Assembly: GCA_029937205.1 (NCBI GenBank)
Contig: JAPYQV010000225.1
Coordinates: 1 to 5,437, forward strand
Reading direction: 5' to 3'
DNA from: Alphaproteobacteria bacterium
GTDB taxonomy: Bacteria; Pseudomonadota; Alphaproteobacteria; UBA828
Length of the DNA stretch: 5,437 nt
Part shown: one piece after another, positions 1 through 5,437 of the stretch
Numbering within the stretch: the first letter of the stretch is position 1
Layout of the letters: each line of letters starts with the position of its first letter
The notes under the pieces: model-generated
The model's input: the letters and a program-made list of their open reading frames with translations, nothing else
Database searches by the model: none
What the model was told of the DNA's origin: nothing
Program-made: the position numbers and the translations under genes

Positions 1-861
1 GTCCCACACCAACGGCTTGTTGGTCTCGGTGTCCCGCATATAATGCCCGTCTTCACCGATCAGGTAGGGACCATTGGTCTTGTCGCGAATGAACGGCTCG
101 TCGAACTTGTCGAGCTCGTTCAGCATCACATTCAACATGCCAAGCGCTAACGCACCGTCGGTACCGGGTTTGATCGGCACCCATTCATCGGCCATCGAGG
201 CGGCGTTGGAACAGAACGGATCAATCACCACCAGGCGTGCGCCATTTTTCCGGGCGTTGGCCATCTGGTTGGCGGCGTGTAGCGGAATCGTTTCGGCGAC
301 ATGGCCAAGCTGCGTCCCCCACAAAACCATGTAGCGGCACTTCTCGAAATCCATTTCGCCGTTGAACGCGCCGTTCAGCAGTAGATTCGCGAGATGCGGC
401 GCGGCGCCGCAATAGTCGGCCCGGTTCCAGTGATAATTCGTCGTGCCAAATGCGCGACAAAACGCGTTGCTGATGCCGTAGGCGGGTAAATCAAAATGCG
501 CGATCACCAGTTTGCGCGGGTCGGATTCGCGAATGCTCTTGAGGCGCTCGGCAATTTCGGTCAGCGCCTCGTCCCAGGAAATTTCCTTCCACTTCGGATC
601 GACGCCAATGCCTTTTTCCGGATTCGTGCGTCGCACTGGGTGCATAAGACGCTTCGGGTGATCGACATCAACAAAGCGCGCTTTGCCCTTGGCACAAATA
701 TGGCCGCGCGAATTCGGTGACAGCATGTCGCCTTCGACATCGACAACCCGCCCATCCACTTTGTGGGCGCGGATGCCGCAGCAGTTGTAACAACCCATGC
801 AAACGGTCGGGACCCACTCGTCGGATTTTTCGACTTTGTTTTCGGTGACAACTTGATCCAT
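1..861 (-). CDS. Molybdopterin oxidoreductase catalytic subunit, DMSO reductase superfamily (partial, C-terminus beyond the window edge)
   Basis: N-terminal 287 residues of a Mo/W-bis-PGD enzyme; the frame runs open off the left edge. Seen: a CxxCxxxC motif at C21, C24 and C28 plus C56 in a GHICAKG context, the family's N-terminal [4Fe-4S] ligands; then SWDEAL near residue 95, the standard entry to the Mo-cofactor domain; then FGTTN (138-142) followed by DYCG, placing C151 at the usual Mo-ligand position (Cys, not Sec or Ser); and an LVVIDP strand followed by a KPGTDGALALGM segment typical of cofactor binding. No twin-arginine signal precedes the first cysteine, so a cytoplasmic location is inferred. 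The ATG lies 21 bases after the membrane-subunit gene, behind a weak GAAGAG ribosome-binding site. The enzyme probably passes electrons to or from quinone through that subunit. Resemblance to phenylacetyl-CoA:acceptor oxidoreductase (PadB-like) is an inference from the missing Tat signal and the CoA-related neighbours; other members, such as formate or sulfur-compound enzymes, are possible. Confidence 0.93.
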   Translation of the reverse strand, partial: MDQVVTENKVEKSDEWVPTVCMGCYNCCGIRAHKVDGRVVDVEGDMLSPNSRGHICAKGKARFVDVDHPKRLMHPVRRTNPEKGIGVDPKWKEISWDEALTEIAERLKSIRESDPRKLVIAHFDLPAYGISNAFCRAFGTTNYHWNRADYCGAAPHLANLLLNGAFNGEMDFEKCRYMVLWGTQLGHVAETIPLHAANQMANARKNGARLVVIDPFCSNAASMADEWVPIKPGTDGALALGMLNVMLNELDKFDEPFIRDKTNGPYLIGEDGHYMRDTETNKPLVWD

Positions 862-882
862 CAAGAACTCTTCACTTCCAGG

Positions 883-1767
883 CTACAAAATTGGGTCATA
901 GAGACCGACCCGGAGAAACGAATAACGGAGACTAAGGTCGCCGAGAATACGAAGTATTGCGCTCGCGCTAAGCCAGGCAATCGGCATCGCCGCAGTTCCC
1001 ATTGCAACGGGCACCGCGAGAAGTGCGGCACCGGCAAGGCCAATGCCGCAAGCACCAATAACGAAAAGTGCCGCCTCTTGCCGCAGTAGGCGCCGCGCCG
1101 ACTGACCCGCCGCCGAAGCGCCCCGCCATTGCACAGAGACGTATGCAAAAATGCAAATCGCCAGCAATGCGTAGAGCGCCAGCAATGCTTGGCCGAGTAT
1201 TGTGAGGTCCGTGCCGCTGGTCTCGAAGGATGCGCTAAACCAAACCGACAAACCGCTCGCCGCGCCGGTGACAAACGAGAGCACCGGCATCAGGCCTGAA
1301 TTCCAGAATGGGATCGCCGGCGAGGTCGACAAGACGAAGCCCGGATAGGCGAGTATCATCAGGCCATCGAGAACAAGCGCCACTTTCAGGACCCATGACC
1401 AACTGCCGAGGCCGTCCCATCCCAAGATAAGCTGCAGTATGCCGAGCGCGACCGAGCCACCAATCAGGAATGTCCCGCGGCTCACCCACGAATGCCGAAT
1501 GTTGACCAGCGCCCGCCATGCCTTCAATGGCTGGCCAAGATGGCCAAGCAGCAGGACGACGGCAATCGCCAGCAATGCGACACCTATCGCCAGCGGAACC
1601 GTCTGTTCCTGCCAGACAGCAAGCACGACCAGCGAAGCACCGACGCCCTCAATGGCGAAGATCAGTGCTTCCATGAAGCCCCAGACACGCTGAAGCTTGT
1701 AGCCGACCGTAAAACGGAGCGTGCCTTGTTCGATCAGGTCGCGAATTGAATTTCCTGGCGCGGCCAA
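883..1767 (-). CDS. NrfD/DmsC-type membrane anchor (quinone-interacting) subunit of the molybdoenzyme
   Basis: Integral membrane subunit expected to exchange electrons between the quinone pool and the adjacent molybdoenzyme. Counting from the TTG start it has 294 residues and about eight hydrophobic helices, near residues 29-52, 57-78, 97-117, 125-147, 157-181, 188-213, 229-256 and 259-287, which matches the DmsC/NrfD size and layout. Family motifs visible: HLGQP (76-80), SWxSR (93-97), the YPGFVLSTSPAIPFWNS stretch at 141-157, and a basic LRYSFLR end near 280-286. The open frame extends upstream to an ATG at 1917, but that extra 50-residue part is Cys/Arg-rich and unlike the family. TTG at 1767 is preferred because a strong GGGGAAG lies 6 bases before it and the protein then begins with the plausible AAPGNSIRDLIEQG. 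It is the first gene of the leftward unit. The order anchor then catalytic subunit, with no Fe-S subunit between or before, is notable. PadD-like identity is possible but not shown. Confidence 0.88.
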   Translation of the reverse strand: MAAPGNSIRDLIEQGTLRFTVGYKLQRVWGFMEALIFAIEGVGASLVVLAVWQEQTVPLAIGVALLAIAVVLLLGHLGQPLKAWRALVNIRHSWVSRGTFLIGGSVALGILQLILGWDGLGSWSWVLKVALVLDGLMILAYPGFVLSTSPAIPFWNSGLMPVLSFVTGAASGLSVWFSASFETSGTDLTILGQALLALYALLAICIFAYVSVQWRGASAAGQSARRLLRQEAALFVIGACGIGLAGAALLAVPVAMGTAAMPIAWLSASAILRILGDLSLRYSFLRVGLYDPIL

Positions 1768-2018
1768 CGCAATCTTCCCCGGATAATGTATGCGCGGCAC
1801 TCGCCGAATGAGAGGTCGGCTGCGCAAGGCGGCGAGATTACAACAACCACGCCCGCTTTTGGCAAGCGCGCAATAGGTAATGCCACGGCCAAAAAAACAT
1901 TTATCATGTGGGGTCAAACTTGTCGGGGCAGGCTGGACTTACGCGCTCCGACCGGGGACCATCCAACGTGCCATCTCGCAAACGGGCCCGCTAACATTTC
2001 ACAAGGAACGCCGCCGCT
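1768..2018. other. Divergent intergenic region between the molybdoenzyme unit and the CoA-transferase operon
   Basis: About 250 bases separate the two outward-reading units, so promoters for both must lie here or the units must share a regulator site. I found no convincing sigma-70 pair in either direction. An A-run with nearby TTTATCATG around 1890-1907 is the most AT-rich spot and the most likely place for promoter elements. The long minus-strand reading frame across 1768-1917 is judged non-coding. On the plus strand AAGGA (2003-2007) is the probable ribosome-binding site of the CoA-transferase gene, 11 bases before its ATG, a little farther than ideal. Confidence 0.5.
1774..1780 (-). promoter_or_regulatory. 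Ribosome-binding site that decides the TTG start of the NrfD-like gene
   Basis: On the minus strand this reads GGGGAAG, followed by ATTGCG and then TTG at 1767-1765. It is a good anti-16S match at a 6-base spacing. No comparable site precedes the ATG at 1917, and the GTG at about 1800 has no clear one either. This is the main reason for choosing the non-ATG start. Confidence 0.6.
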
Positions 2019-3212
2019 ATGACTTCAGTTGAACGCAAGGGTCCCCTGGCAGGTCTTACTGTCCTCGATCTCACCCGCGCCCGCGCCGGGCCTACCGCTG
2101 CCCGTCAAATGGGCGACTGGGGTGCTGATGTCATCAAGATCGAATCGCCGGAACGGCTTGATGCCGGCGATCCGGTTGGCGACGCGCGCCACGATGCCGA
2201 CTTTCAGAACCTGCACCGCAACAAACGCAGCATCACCATCAACCTGAAGTCGCCTGAAGGCGTTGAGGTGCTCAAGAAACTGGCGGAACAAGCCGACATT
2301 TTGATTGAGAATTACCGCCCCGGTGTAAAAGACCGGCTCGGCATCAACTATGAGACGCTGAGCGCGATCAACCCACGCCTGATTTACGGCAGCATTTCCG
2401 GCTTTGGCCAATCCGGCCCCTACCGCGACCGCCCCGGCGTCGATCAAATCGCGCAGGGCATGGGCGGCTTGATGTCGATCACTGGGCTGCCCGGCCAAGG
2501 GCCGGTGCGAGTCGGTATCCCGATTTCCGATCTCTGTGCCGGTATCTTGCTCGCGCAAAGCGTTCTTCTTGCCGTGATCGAGCGCTTTCAGTCCGGCGAG
2601 GGCCAATGGGTTCACACGTCTTTGTTAGAATCGCAAATCTTCATGCTCGATTTTCAGGCAGCGCGCTGGCTGCAAAAAGGTGTGGTGCCAATACAGGCCG
2701 GCAACGATCACCCGACCGGCATGCCGACCGGCGTCTTCAAAACCACCGACGGCTTCGTCAACATTGGCGCTGCCGGCCAAAAATTATGGGAACGCTGCTG
2801 TCACGCGATGAAAGCGCCCGAACTGCTCGATGTGCCGGAATTTGCCGACGGTCCGGCACGGCACAAAAATCGGGTCGACCTCATGCGGGCCTTGGGCGAA
2901 GCGGTTGAGCGGTTCTCAAGCGACGATGTCATCACTCTACTCAACGATGCCGGCGTACCCTGCGGGCCGATTTATTCGATCGACGAAGTCTTTGCCGATC
3001 CGCAAACTCAACATCTTGAAATGTCGCGACCGGTGGACTCCGCATTGCTCGGCGAACTCGATGTGGTTCGCCAAGCCATGAGCCTTAGCCGCACGCCGAG
3101 CGAAATACATTCACCGTCGCCGGAACGCGGCGAACACAACGACGAGGTCCTCGCCCAATTCGGCTACACGCCGGATCAGGTCGATGCGCTCAGACACGTC
3201 GGCGCGCTTTAG
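2019..3212 (+). CDS. Class III (CaiB/BaiF family) CoA-transferase
   Basis: Cytoplasmic enzyme expected to move CoA from a donor thioester to an organic acid. The 397-residue length is normal for the family. Seen in order: LAGLTVLDLTRARAGP (10-25) and GDWGADVIKIESP (32-44), the N-terminal CoA-binding signature; RNKRSITINLKSPEG (67-81); ADILIENYRPG (92-102); YGSISGFGQSGPY (123-135); ISDLCAG with D171 at the position of the catalytic aspartate (Asp169 in formyl-CoA transferase); a glycine-rich GAAG loop at 250-253; AGVPCGPIYSIDEVFADPQ (311-329); and GEHNDEVL near the C-terminus. The usual VLAGP is ARAGP here, a small departure. It is the first gene of a three-gene plus-strand operon, followed 49 bases later by a crotonase-fold gene, so its product is probably the crotonase substrate or a precursor of it. 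Family assignment is firm; the acid and the CoA donor cannot be told from the sequence. Confidence 0.95.
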   Translation: MTSVERKGPLAGLTVLDLTRARAGPTAARQMGDWGADVIKIESPERLDAGDPVGDARHDADFQNLHRNKRSITINLKSPEGVEVLKKLAEQADILIENYRPGVKDRLGINYETLSAINPRLIYGSISGFGQSGPYRDRPGVDQIAQGMGGLMSITGLPGQGPVRVGIPISDLCAGILLAQSVLLAVIERFQSGEGQWVHTSLLESQIFMLDFQAARWLQKGVVPIQAGNDHPTGMPTGVFKTTDGFVNIGAAGQKLWERCCHAMKAPELLDVPEFADGPARHKNRVDLMRALGEAVERFSSDDVITLLNDAGVPCGPIYSIDEVFADPQTQHLEMSRPVDSALLGELDVVRQAMSLSRTPSEIHSPSPERGEHNDEVLAQFGYTPDQVDALRHVGAL

Positions 3213-3251
3213 CCCAATACCCAACCCTGCACCAACACCTCTGCCCGAAAT

Positions 3252-3255
3252 GGAA
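3252..3255 (+). promoter_or_regulatory. Ribosome-binding site supporting the start at 3262
   Basis: GGAA lies 6 bases before the ATG at 3262. Two in-frame ATGs lie upstream, at 3184 (inside the end of the CoA-transferase gene) and 3250. The residues they would add are proline-rich and atypical, so 3262 is preferred. Confidence 0.45.
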
Positions 3256-3261
3256 TCGAAC

Positions 3262-4047
3262 ATGCCTACCGATAAGATGATCATGGAAAAAGTCGGCCCG
3301 ATTGGCTGGATGACCTTTAATAACCCGGCCCGCCACAATGCGGTCTCCTTGGAAATGTGGGAGGGCGCGCAGGAAATCCTCACCGACTTTGCCAAGGATG
3401 ATTCAATTCGGGTGGTGGTGATTACCGGTGCTGGCGGCAAAGCCTTTGTCTCGGGCGCTGATATCTCCAAATTTGAAGATGAGCGCGCGAGCAAGGACGC
3501 GGTCGACCATTACAACGCCGTCACCGCAGAAACTTTCAAGGCGCTGGAGAATTTGGAAAAGCCGACCATCGCCATGGTTGACGGCTATTGCATTGGCGGC
3601 GGCCTCGCCGTCGCAATCGGATGCGACCTCCGCATTTGCAGTCCGAAATCGCAGTTTGGTATTCCGGCGGCACGGCTCGGCCTTGGTTACGGCTTCGATG
3701 GTATTCGGCGCCTTGTCAATGTTGTCGGGTCATCGTTCGCCAAAGAAATCGTCTTTACCGCAGCGCGTTTCAAAGCTGACTGGGCGCTCAACGCCGGTCT
3801 CGTCAATCGCATCGTTGACGGCGATCTCAAAGCCGATGTTGTCGCGCTTGCTGAAACCATCGCCGGTAACGCGCCGCTTACAGTCAAATCGATGAAGGGC
3901 AACATTGAAGAGGCGATGAAAGATCCGGACGTCCGCGATCTCGACAAATGCCGCGCACTTTCCAAGGCTTGTTTTGACAGCGAAGATTATATCGAAGGCC
4001 GCCGCGCCTTCATGGAAAAACGGGAGCCGGTTTTTACCGGCCGGTAA
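3262..4047 (+). CDS. Enoyl-CoA hydratase/isomerase (crotonase) family protein without the two classical catalytic glutamates
   Basis: Acts on a CoA thioester in the cytoplasm. From the chosen start it has 261 residues, the usual crotonase length. Visible landmarks: GAGGKAFVSGADI (57-69), the first oxyanion-hole and CoA-binding loop; VDGYCIGGGLAVAIGCDLRI (106-125), the second oxyanion-hole segment; QFGIPAARLGLGYGFDG (131-147); and a C-terminal GRRAFMEKREPVF tail (247-258). Compared with rat mitochondrial hydratase, the Glu144 position is A116 and the Glu164 position is A136, so simple syn-hydration by the textbook mechanism is unlikely. D146 is a possible alternative acidic residue. The reaction may be an isomerisation, decarboxylation, thioester hydrolysis or C-C cleavage; which one is not known. 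It follows the CoA-transferase gene by 49 bases and precedes the bicupin gene by 14, implying co-transcription and a shared pathway. Confidence 0.92.
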   Translation: MPTDKMIMEKVGPIGWMTFNNPARHNAVSLEMWEGAQEILTDFAKDDSIRVVVITGAGGKAFVSGADISKFEDERASKDAVDHYNAVTAETFKALENLEKPTIAMVDGYCIGGGLAVAIGCDLRICSPKSQFGIPAARLGLGYGFDGIRRLVNVVGSSFAKEIVFTAARFKADWALNAGLVNRIVDGDLKADVVALAETIAGNAPLTVKSMKGNIEEAMKDPDVRDLDKCRALSKACFDSEDYIEGRRAFMEKREPVFTGR

Positions 4048-4053
4048 AGGGGG
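4047..4053 (+). promoter_or_regulatory. Strong ribosome-binding site of the bicupin gene
   Basis: AAGGGGG begins on the last base of the crotonase stop codon and lies 8 bases before the ATG at 4062. The tight junction supports translational coupling within the operon and fixes the start of the bicupin gene. Confidence 0.6.
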
Positions 4054-4061
4054 ACTATCTT

Positions 4062-4925
4062 ATGCCACGCCCGCAAATCGAATTCATTCAGTCCCAGGCG
4101 CTGCCGTGGAAGCGCGGGTTATACGGCGGCGCGCGACCCGATGTTCGCTCAAAGATTCTCAGCATCGACAGACAGGTCGGCGATAGCTCGGTCCTGATCA
4201 AATACCCAAAGGGCTGGCGGCGATCTTCCAAGGAGTACCTGACCGCCGACGAAGAAATTTTCGTGCTCGAAGGATCGATTCGAATCGCCGGCATCGATTA
4301 CGGCAAACAGTGTTACGGCTATTTACCGGCGGGATACGAACGCCAGCGTGCCTCTTCCAGAAACGGCGCAATCGTCCTCACATTCTTTAGTGCGACGCCG
4401 GAAGCGGTAGCGGGAAAAGCCGCTCGCGGATTCTACGACAAACGCGGTCTCGTCAAATTTCTGAATACCCGCGATATGCCGTGGGGCGGCATGGCAGACG
4501 GTGGTGAACTTGATCCGCAGATTAACGCGGGTAGCGGTGTGAAGTCGCTTCGCGTTGATCCCGATACGGACGACTGGACGTTTCTTTACGCGGCCATGGC
4601 ACAGACTCATCCGGACGGCTGGCGCGGAAAACTCGAGAGCCACACTGTTGTCGAAGAGATGTACCAGCTTGGCGGCGACCTCGCCGGTGACAGAGGCATC
4701 ATGCGCCCCGGCGCCTATTTCTGGCGCCCACCCGGAATAAATCATGGACCTTACGGATCAGAAAGCGGATCGCTTGGTTTCTTCCGGACCCAGGGCGGCA
4801 TGCTTTTCAACGACTGGAGCCGCAACAAAGTGCCGTTTAAATACAACCCGCGTTATCGCCCGAAGTTACCAAAAGACCTCAAGAAGTACGCCCGCGAGGT
4901 GCGGCCTGGCGGCACCAGCTATTAG
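4062..4925 (+). CDS. Two-domain cupin protein, resembling DUF4437/ChrR-type cupins, function unknown
   Basis: A 287-residue protein that appears to contain two cupin half-domains. The first spans about residues 35-110: EEIFVLEGSIRIAG (64-77) is the usual strand-turn motif and YLPAGYER (87-94) the second motif, but metal-binding histidines are absent from both, so this half is probably structural. The second spans about 160-245: H194, E198 and E199 lie in HTVVEEMYQLGG and H228 in RPPGINHGPYG, a plausible metal site although the full HxH motif is missing. The C-terminal tail is rich in Pro, Lys and Arg. There is no signal peptide or membrane segment. Such cupins include dioxygenases, isomerases and anti-sigma ChrR-like sensors. 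As last gene of an operon with a CoA-transferase and a crotonase, a catabolic enzyme role is the more likely reading, but the substrate is unknown. Confidence 0.87.
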   Translation: MPRPQIEFIQSQALPWKRGLYGGARPDVRSKILSIDRQVGDSSVLIKYPKGWRRSSKEYLTADEEIFVLEGSIRIAGIDYGKQCYGYLPAGYERQRASSRNGAIVLTFFSATPEAVAGKAARGFYDKRGLVKFLNTRDMPWGGMADGGELDPQINAGSGVKSLRVDPDTDDWTFLYAAMAQTHPDGWRGKLESHTVVEEMYQLGGDLAGDRGIMRPGAYFWRPPGINHGPYGSESGSLGFFRTQGGMLFNDWSRNKVPFKYNPRYRPKLPKDLKKYAREVRPGGTSY

Positions 4926-4948
4926 CCACGAGCGGCGTCGATAGCGCG

Positions 4949-4977
4949 TTGTTTCAGGGTGGGGGCGGGGCTATATT
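4949..4977 (+). promoter_or_regulatory. Probable sigma-70-type promoter of the tRNA-Pro gene
   Basis: TTGTTT (4949-4954) and TATATT (4972-4977) are 17 bases apart, the ideal spacing, and match the -35 and -10 consensus at about 3-4 and 5 positions. Transcription would begin near 4984, giving a leader of roughly 27 bases before the mature tRNA at 5011. No other gene lies just downstream. Confidence 0.5.
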
Positions 4978-5010
4978 CCCTCCGCCCGAGACGACAGGTC
5001 CGGGCTCGGT

Positions 5011-5088
5011 CGGAGCGTGGCGCAGGCTGGTTAGCGCACCACACTGGGGGTGTGGGGGTCGGAGGTTCAAATCCTCTCGCTCCGACCA
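5011..5088 (+). tRNA. tRNA-Pro, anticodon GGG, with encoded 3' CCA
   Basis: A complete cloverleaf can be drawn by hand. The acceptor stem CGGAGCG pairs with CGCTCCG. The D stem is GCGC/GCGC with a TGGTTA-containing loop. The anticodon stem CCACA/TGTGG carries the loop CTGGGGG, putting GGG at positions 34-36. The variable loop has five bases. The T stem GGAGG/CCTCT (one G-U pair) has the loop TTCAAAT. The discriminator is A, followed by encoded CCA. C1 paired with G72 is usual for bacterial tRNA-Pro. The tRNA reads CCC and CCU codons. Its 3' end faces a tyrosine recombinase gene 98 bases away, so the T arm and acceptor 3' strand are the probable attachment site of an integrated element. The gene appears intact, as is usual when an element restores the tRNA end on integration. 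Confidence 0.96.
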
Positions 5089-5120
5089 ATTTATTCAATG
5101 ACTTATCTTCGGAACATGTG

Positions 5121-5150
5121 GTGAACACCTTCGTTCGTGTCGGTGTTGAC
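5121..5150. repeat. Imperfect 9-bp inverted repeat next to the tRNA
   Basis: GTGAACACC (5121-5129) and GGTGTTGAC (5142-5150) are complementary at 8 of 9 positions with a 12-base loop. There is no following T-run, so it is not a standard terminator. It could help end the tRNA transcript or be a recombinase/excisionase site; chance is also possible. Confidence 0.3.
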
Positions 5151-5166
5151 AGCCCATTTGACAGCC
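5146..5166. repeat. Tandem 9-bp direct repeat TTGACAGCC, candidate integrase/excisionase arm sites
   Basis: TTGACAGCC occurs at 5146-5154 and again at 5158-5166, a 12-base period, in the short gap between the tRNA and the recombinase stop codon. Short direct repeats placed this way beside an attachment site are often arm-type binding sites for the integrase or its directionality factor. The repeat is seen; its role is inferred. TTGACA also matches a -35 box, but no fitting -10 was seen. Confidence 0.4.
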
Positions 5167-5186
5167 ACCAGCCGAACAAACACGGA

Positions 5187-5437
5187 TCAATCTCGCAGCA
5201 CGCTGTCCATTTTCGATGCGGCATCGGTGTGCAGTTCCGGCATGACGTGGCTGTAGGTGTCCATCGTTACTGCGATTGTGCTGTGGCCAAGGAGTTCCAT
5301 GACGACGCGAGTATGGATGCCCTGCGCCAAAAGAAGGGAGGCGCAGGTGTGCCGGGGGTCGTGAAACCGTCTTGTGGCAAGTCCGGCGCGAACAAGAGCA
5401 TCCTTGAAAGGTCTGAGCGCGTTCCTTGGGTCGATGG
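5187..5437 (-). CDS. Site-specific tyrosine recombinase (phage/island integrase), C-terminal part only
   Basis: The last 82 residues are visible before a TGA stop; the start lies beyond the right edge. Seen, numbering from the first whole codon: RFHDPRHT (23-30), the HxxR box with H25 and R28; LLGHSTIAVTMDTYSHV (48-64), with H51 at the His/Trp position and Y61 as the nucleophilic tyrosine; and a short polar tail. These are four of the family's catalytic residues; the first arginine and the lysine would be off the window. It therefore looks catalytically intact in the visible part. The gene points towards the tRNA-Pro gene, the usual arrangement for an element integrated in a tRNA 3' end. It probably belongs to a genomic island or prophage extending to the right; the type cannot be told. 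Confidence 0.93.
   Translation of the reverse strand, partial: IDPRNALRPFKDALVRAGLATRRFHDPRHTCASLLLAQGIHTRVVMELLGHSTIAVTMDTYSHVMPELHTDAASKMDSVLRD

Noticed and set aside
1768..1917. N-terminal 50-residue extension of the NrfD-like protein from an ATG at 1917
   Set aside because: The residues are Cys/Arg-rich and unlike the family, there is no clear ribosome-binding site, and a good one precedes the TTG at 1767.
1943..1952. CGCTCCGACC, identical to ten bases at the tRNA-Pro 3' end (5078-5087), as a possible second attachment site
   Set aside because: The match stops after ten bases on both sides, much shorter than a normal tRNA-derived repeat, and it lies on the side of the tRNA away from the integrase; chance is the simplest explanation.
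2025..2615. A 196-residue minus-strand frame opposite the CoA-transferase gene
   Set aside because: The plus strand encodes a clear full-length family III CoA-transferase with its catalytic Asp; the antisense frame shows no family features and is a shadow of GC-rich codon bias.
3184..3261. Upstream ATG starts at 3184 and 3250 for the crotonase
   Set aside because: The first overlaps the end of the CoA-transferase gene and both add atypical residues; the ATG at 3262 has a suitable GGAA and gives the usual length.
4323..4745. A 140-residue minus-strand frame opposite the bicupin gene
   Set aside because: No recognisable features, and the plus-strand bicupin with its strong ribosome-binding site explains the region.
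4922..5224. A 100-residue minus-strand reading frame containing GARGFEPPTP
   Set aside because: It is antisense to the tRNA-Pro gene. GARGFEPPTP-type peptides are a well-known false protein produced by translating the complementary strand of tRNA genes.
1..5437. CRISPR arrays, insertion-sequence ends or a defence system
   Set aside because: No spaced repeat array, no transposase reading frame and no defence-family protein was seen; any such cargo would be in the element to the right of the window.

Overview
The window looks like chromosomal DNA from a GC-rich member of the Pseudomonadota, most likely an alphaproteobacterium. That placement rests on GC content judged by eye, codon choice, and a tRNA-Pro whose anticodon loop is of the common alphaproteobacterial form. 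It is an impression of lineage, not a proof.

Left part (1-1767, minus strand): two genes read leftwards and form one transcription unit. First comes an eight-helix NrfD/DmsC-type membrane subunit, probably starting at a TTG codon. It is followed 21 bases later by the N-terminal 287 residues of a molybdopterin oxidoreductase of the DMSO reductase superfamily, cut by the window edge. The catalytic subunit has a [4Fe-4S] cysteine motif, a probable cysteine ligand to Mo, and no Tat signal, so it probably works on the cytoplasmic face. A ferredoxin-type electron-transfer subunit would be expected but is not seen; it may lie beyond the left edge.

Middle (1768-2018): a divergent intergenic region of about 250 bp that should hold the promoters for both directions. 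Right of it (2019-4925, plus strand) lies a tight three-gene operon: a class III (CaiB/BaiF) CoA-transferase, a crotonase-fold protein lacking both classical hydratase glutamates, and a two-domain cupin protein. Taken together, the divergent clusters suggest catabolism of an organic acid. The acid would be activated by CoA transfer and processed by the crotonase, and a CoA thioester could be oxidised by the membrane-anchored molybdoenzyme, as in phenylacetyl-CoA:acceptor oxidoreductase (PadBCD). The substrate cannot be read from the sequence.

Right end (4926-5437): a promoter and a complete tRNA-Pro(GGG) gene with encoded CCA are followed by a 98-bp non-coding stretch containing a tandem 9-bp repeat. 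Next is the C-terminal 82 residues of a tyrosine recombinase, reading towards the tRNA. This is the usual boundary of an integrated element: a genomic island or prophage probably occupies the 3' end of the tRNA-Pro gene and extends to the right, beyond the window.
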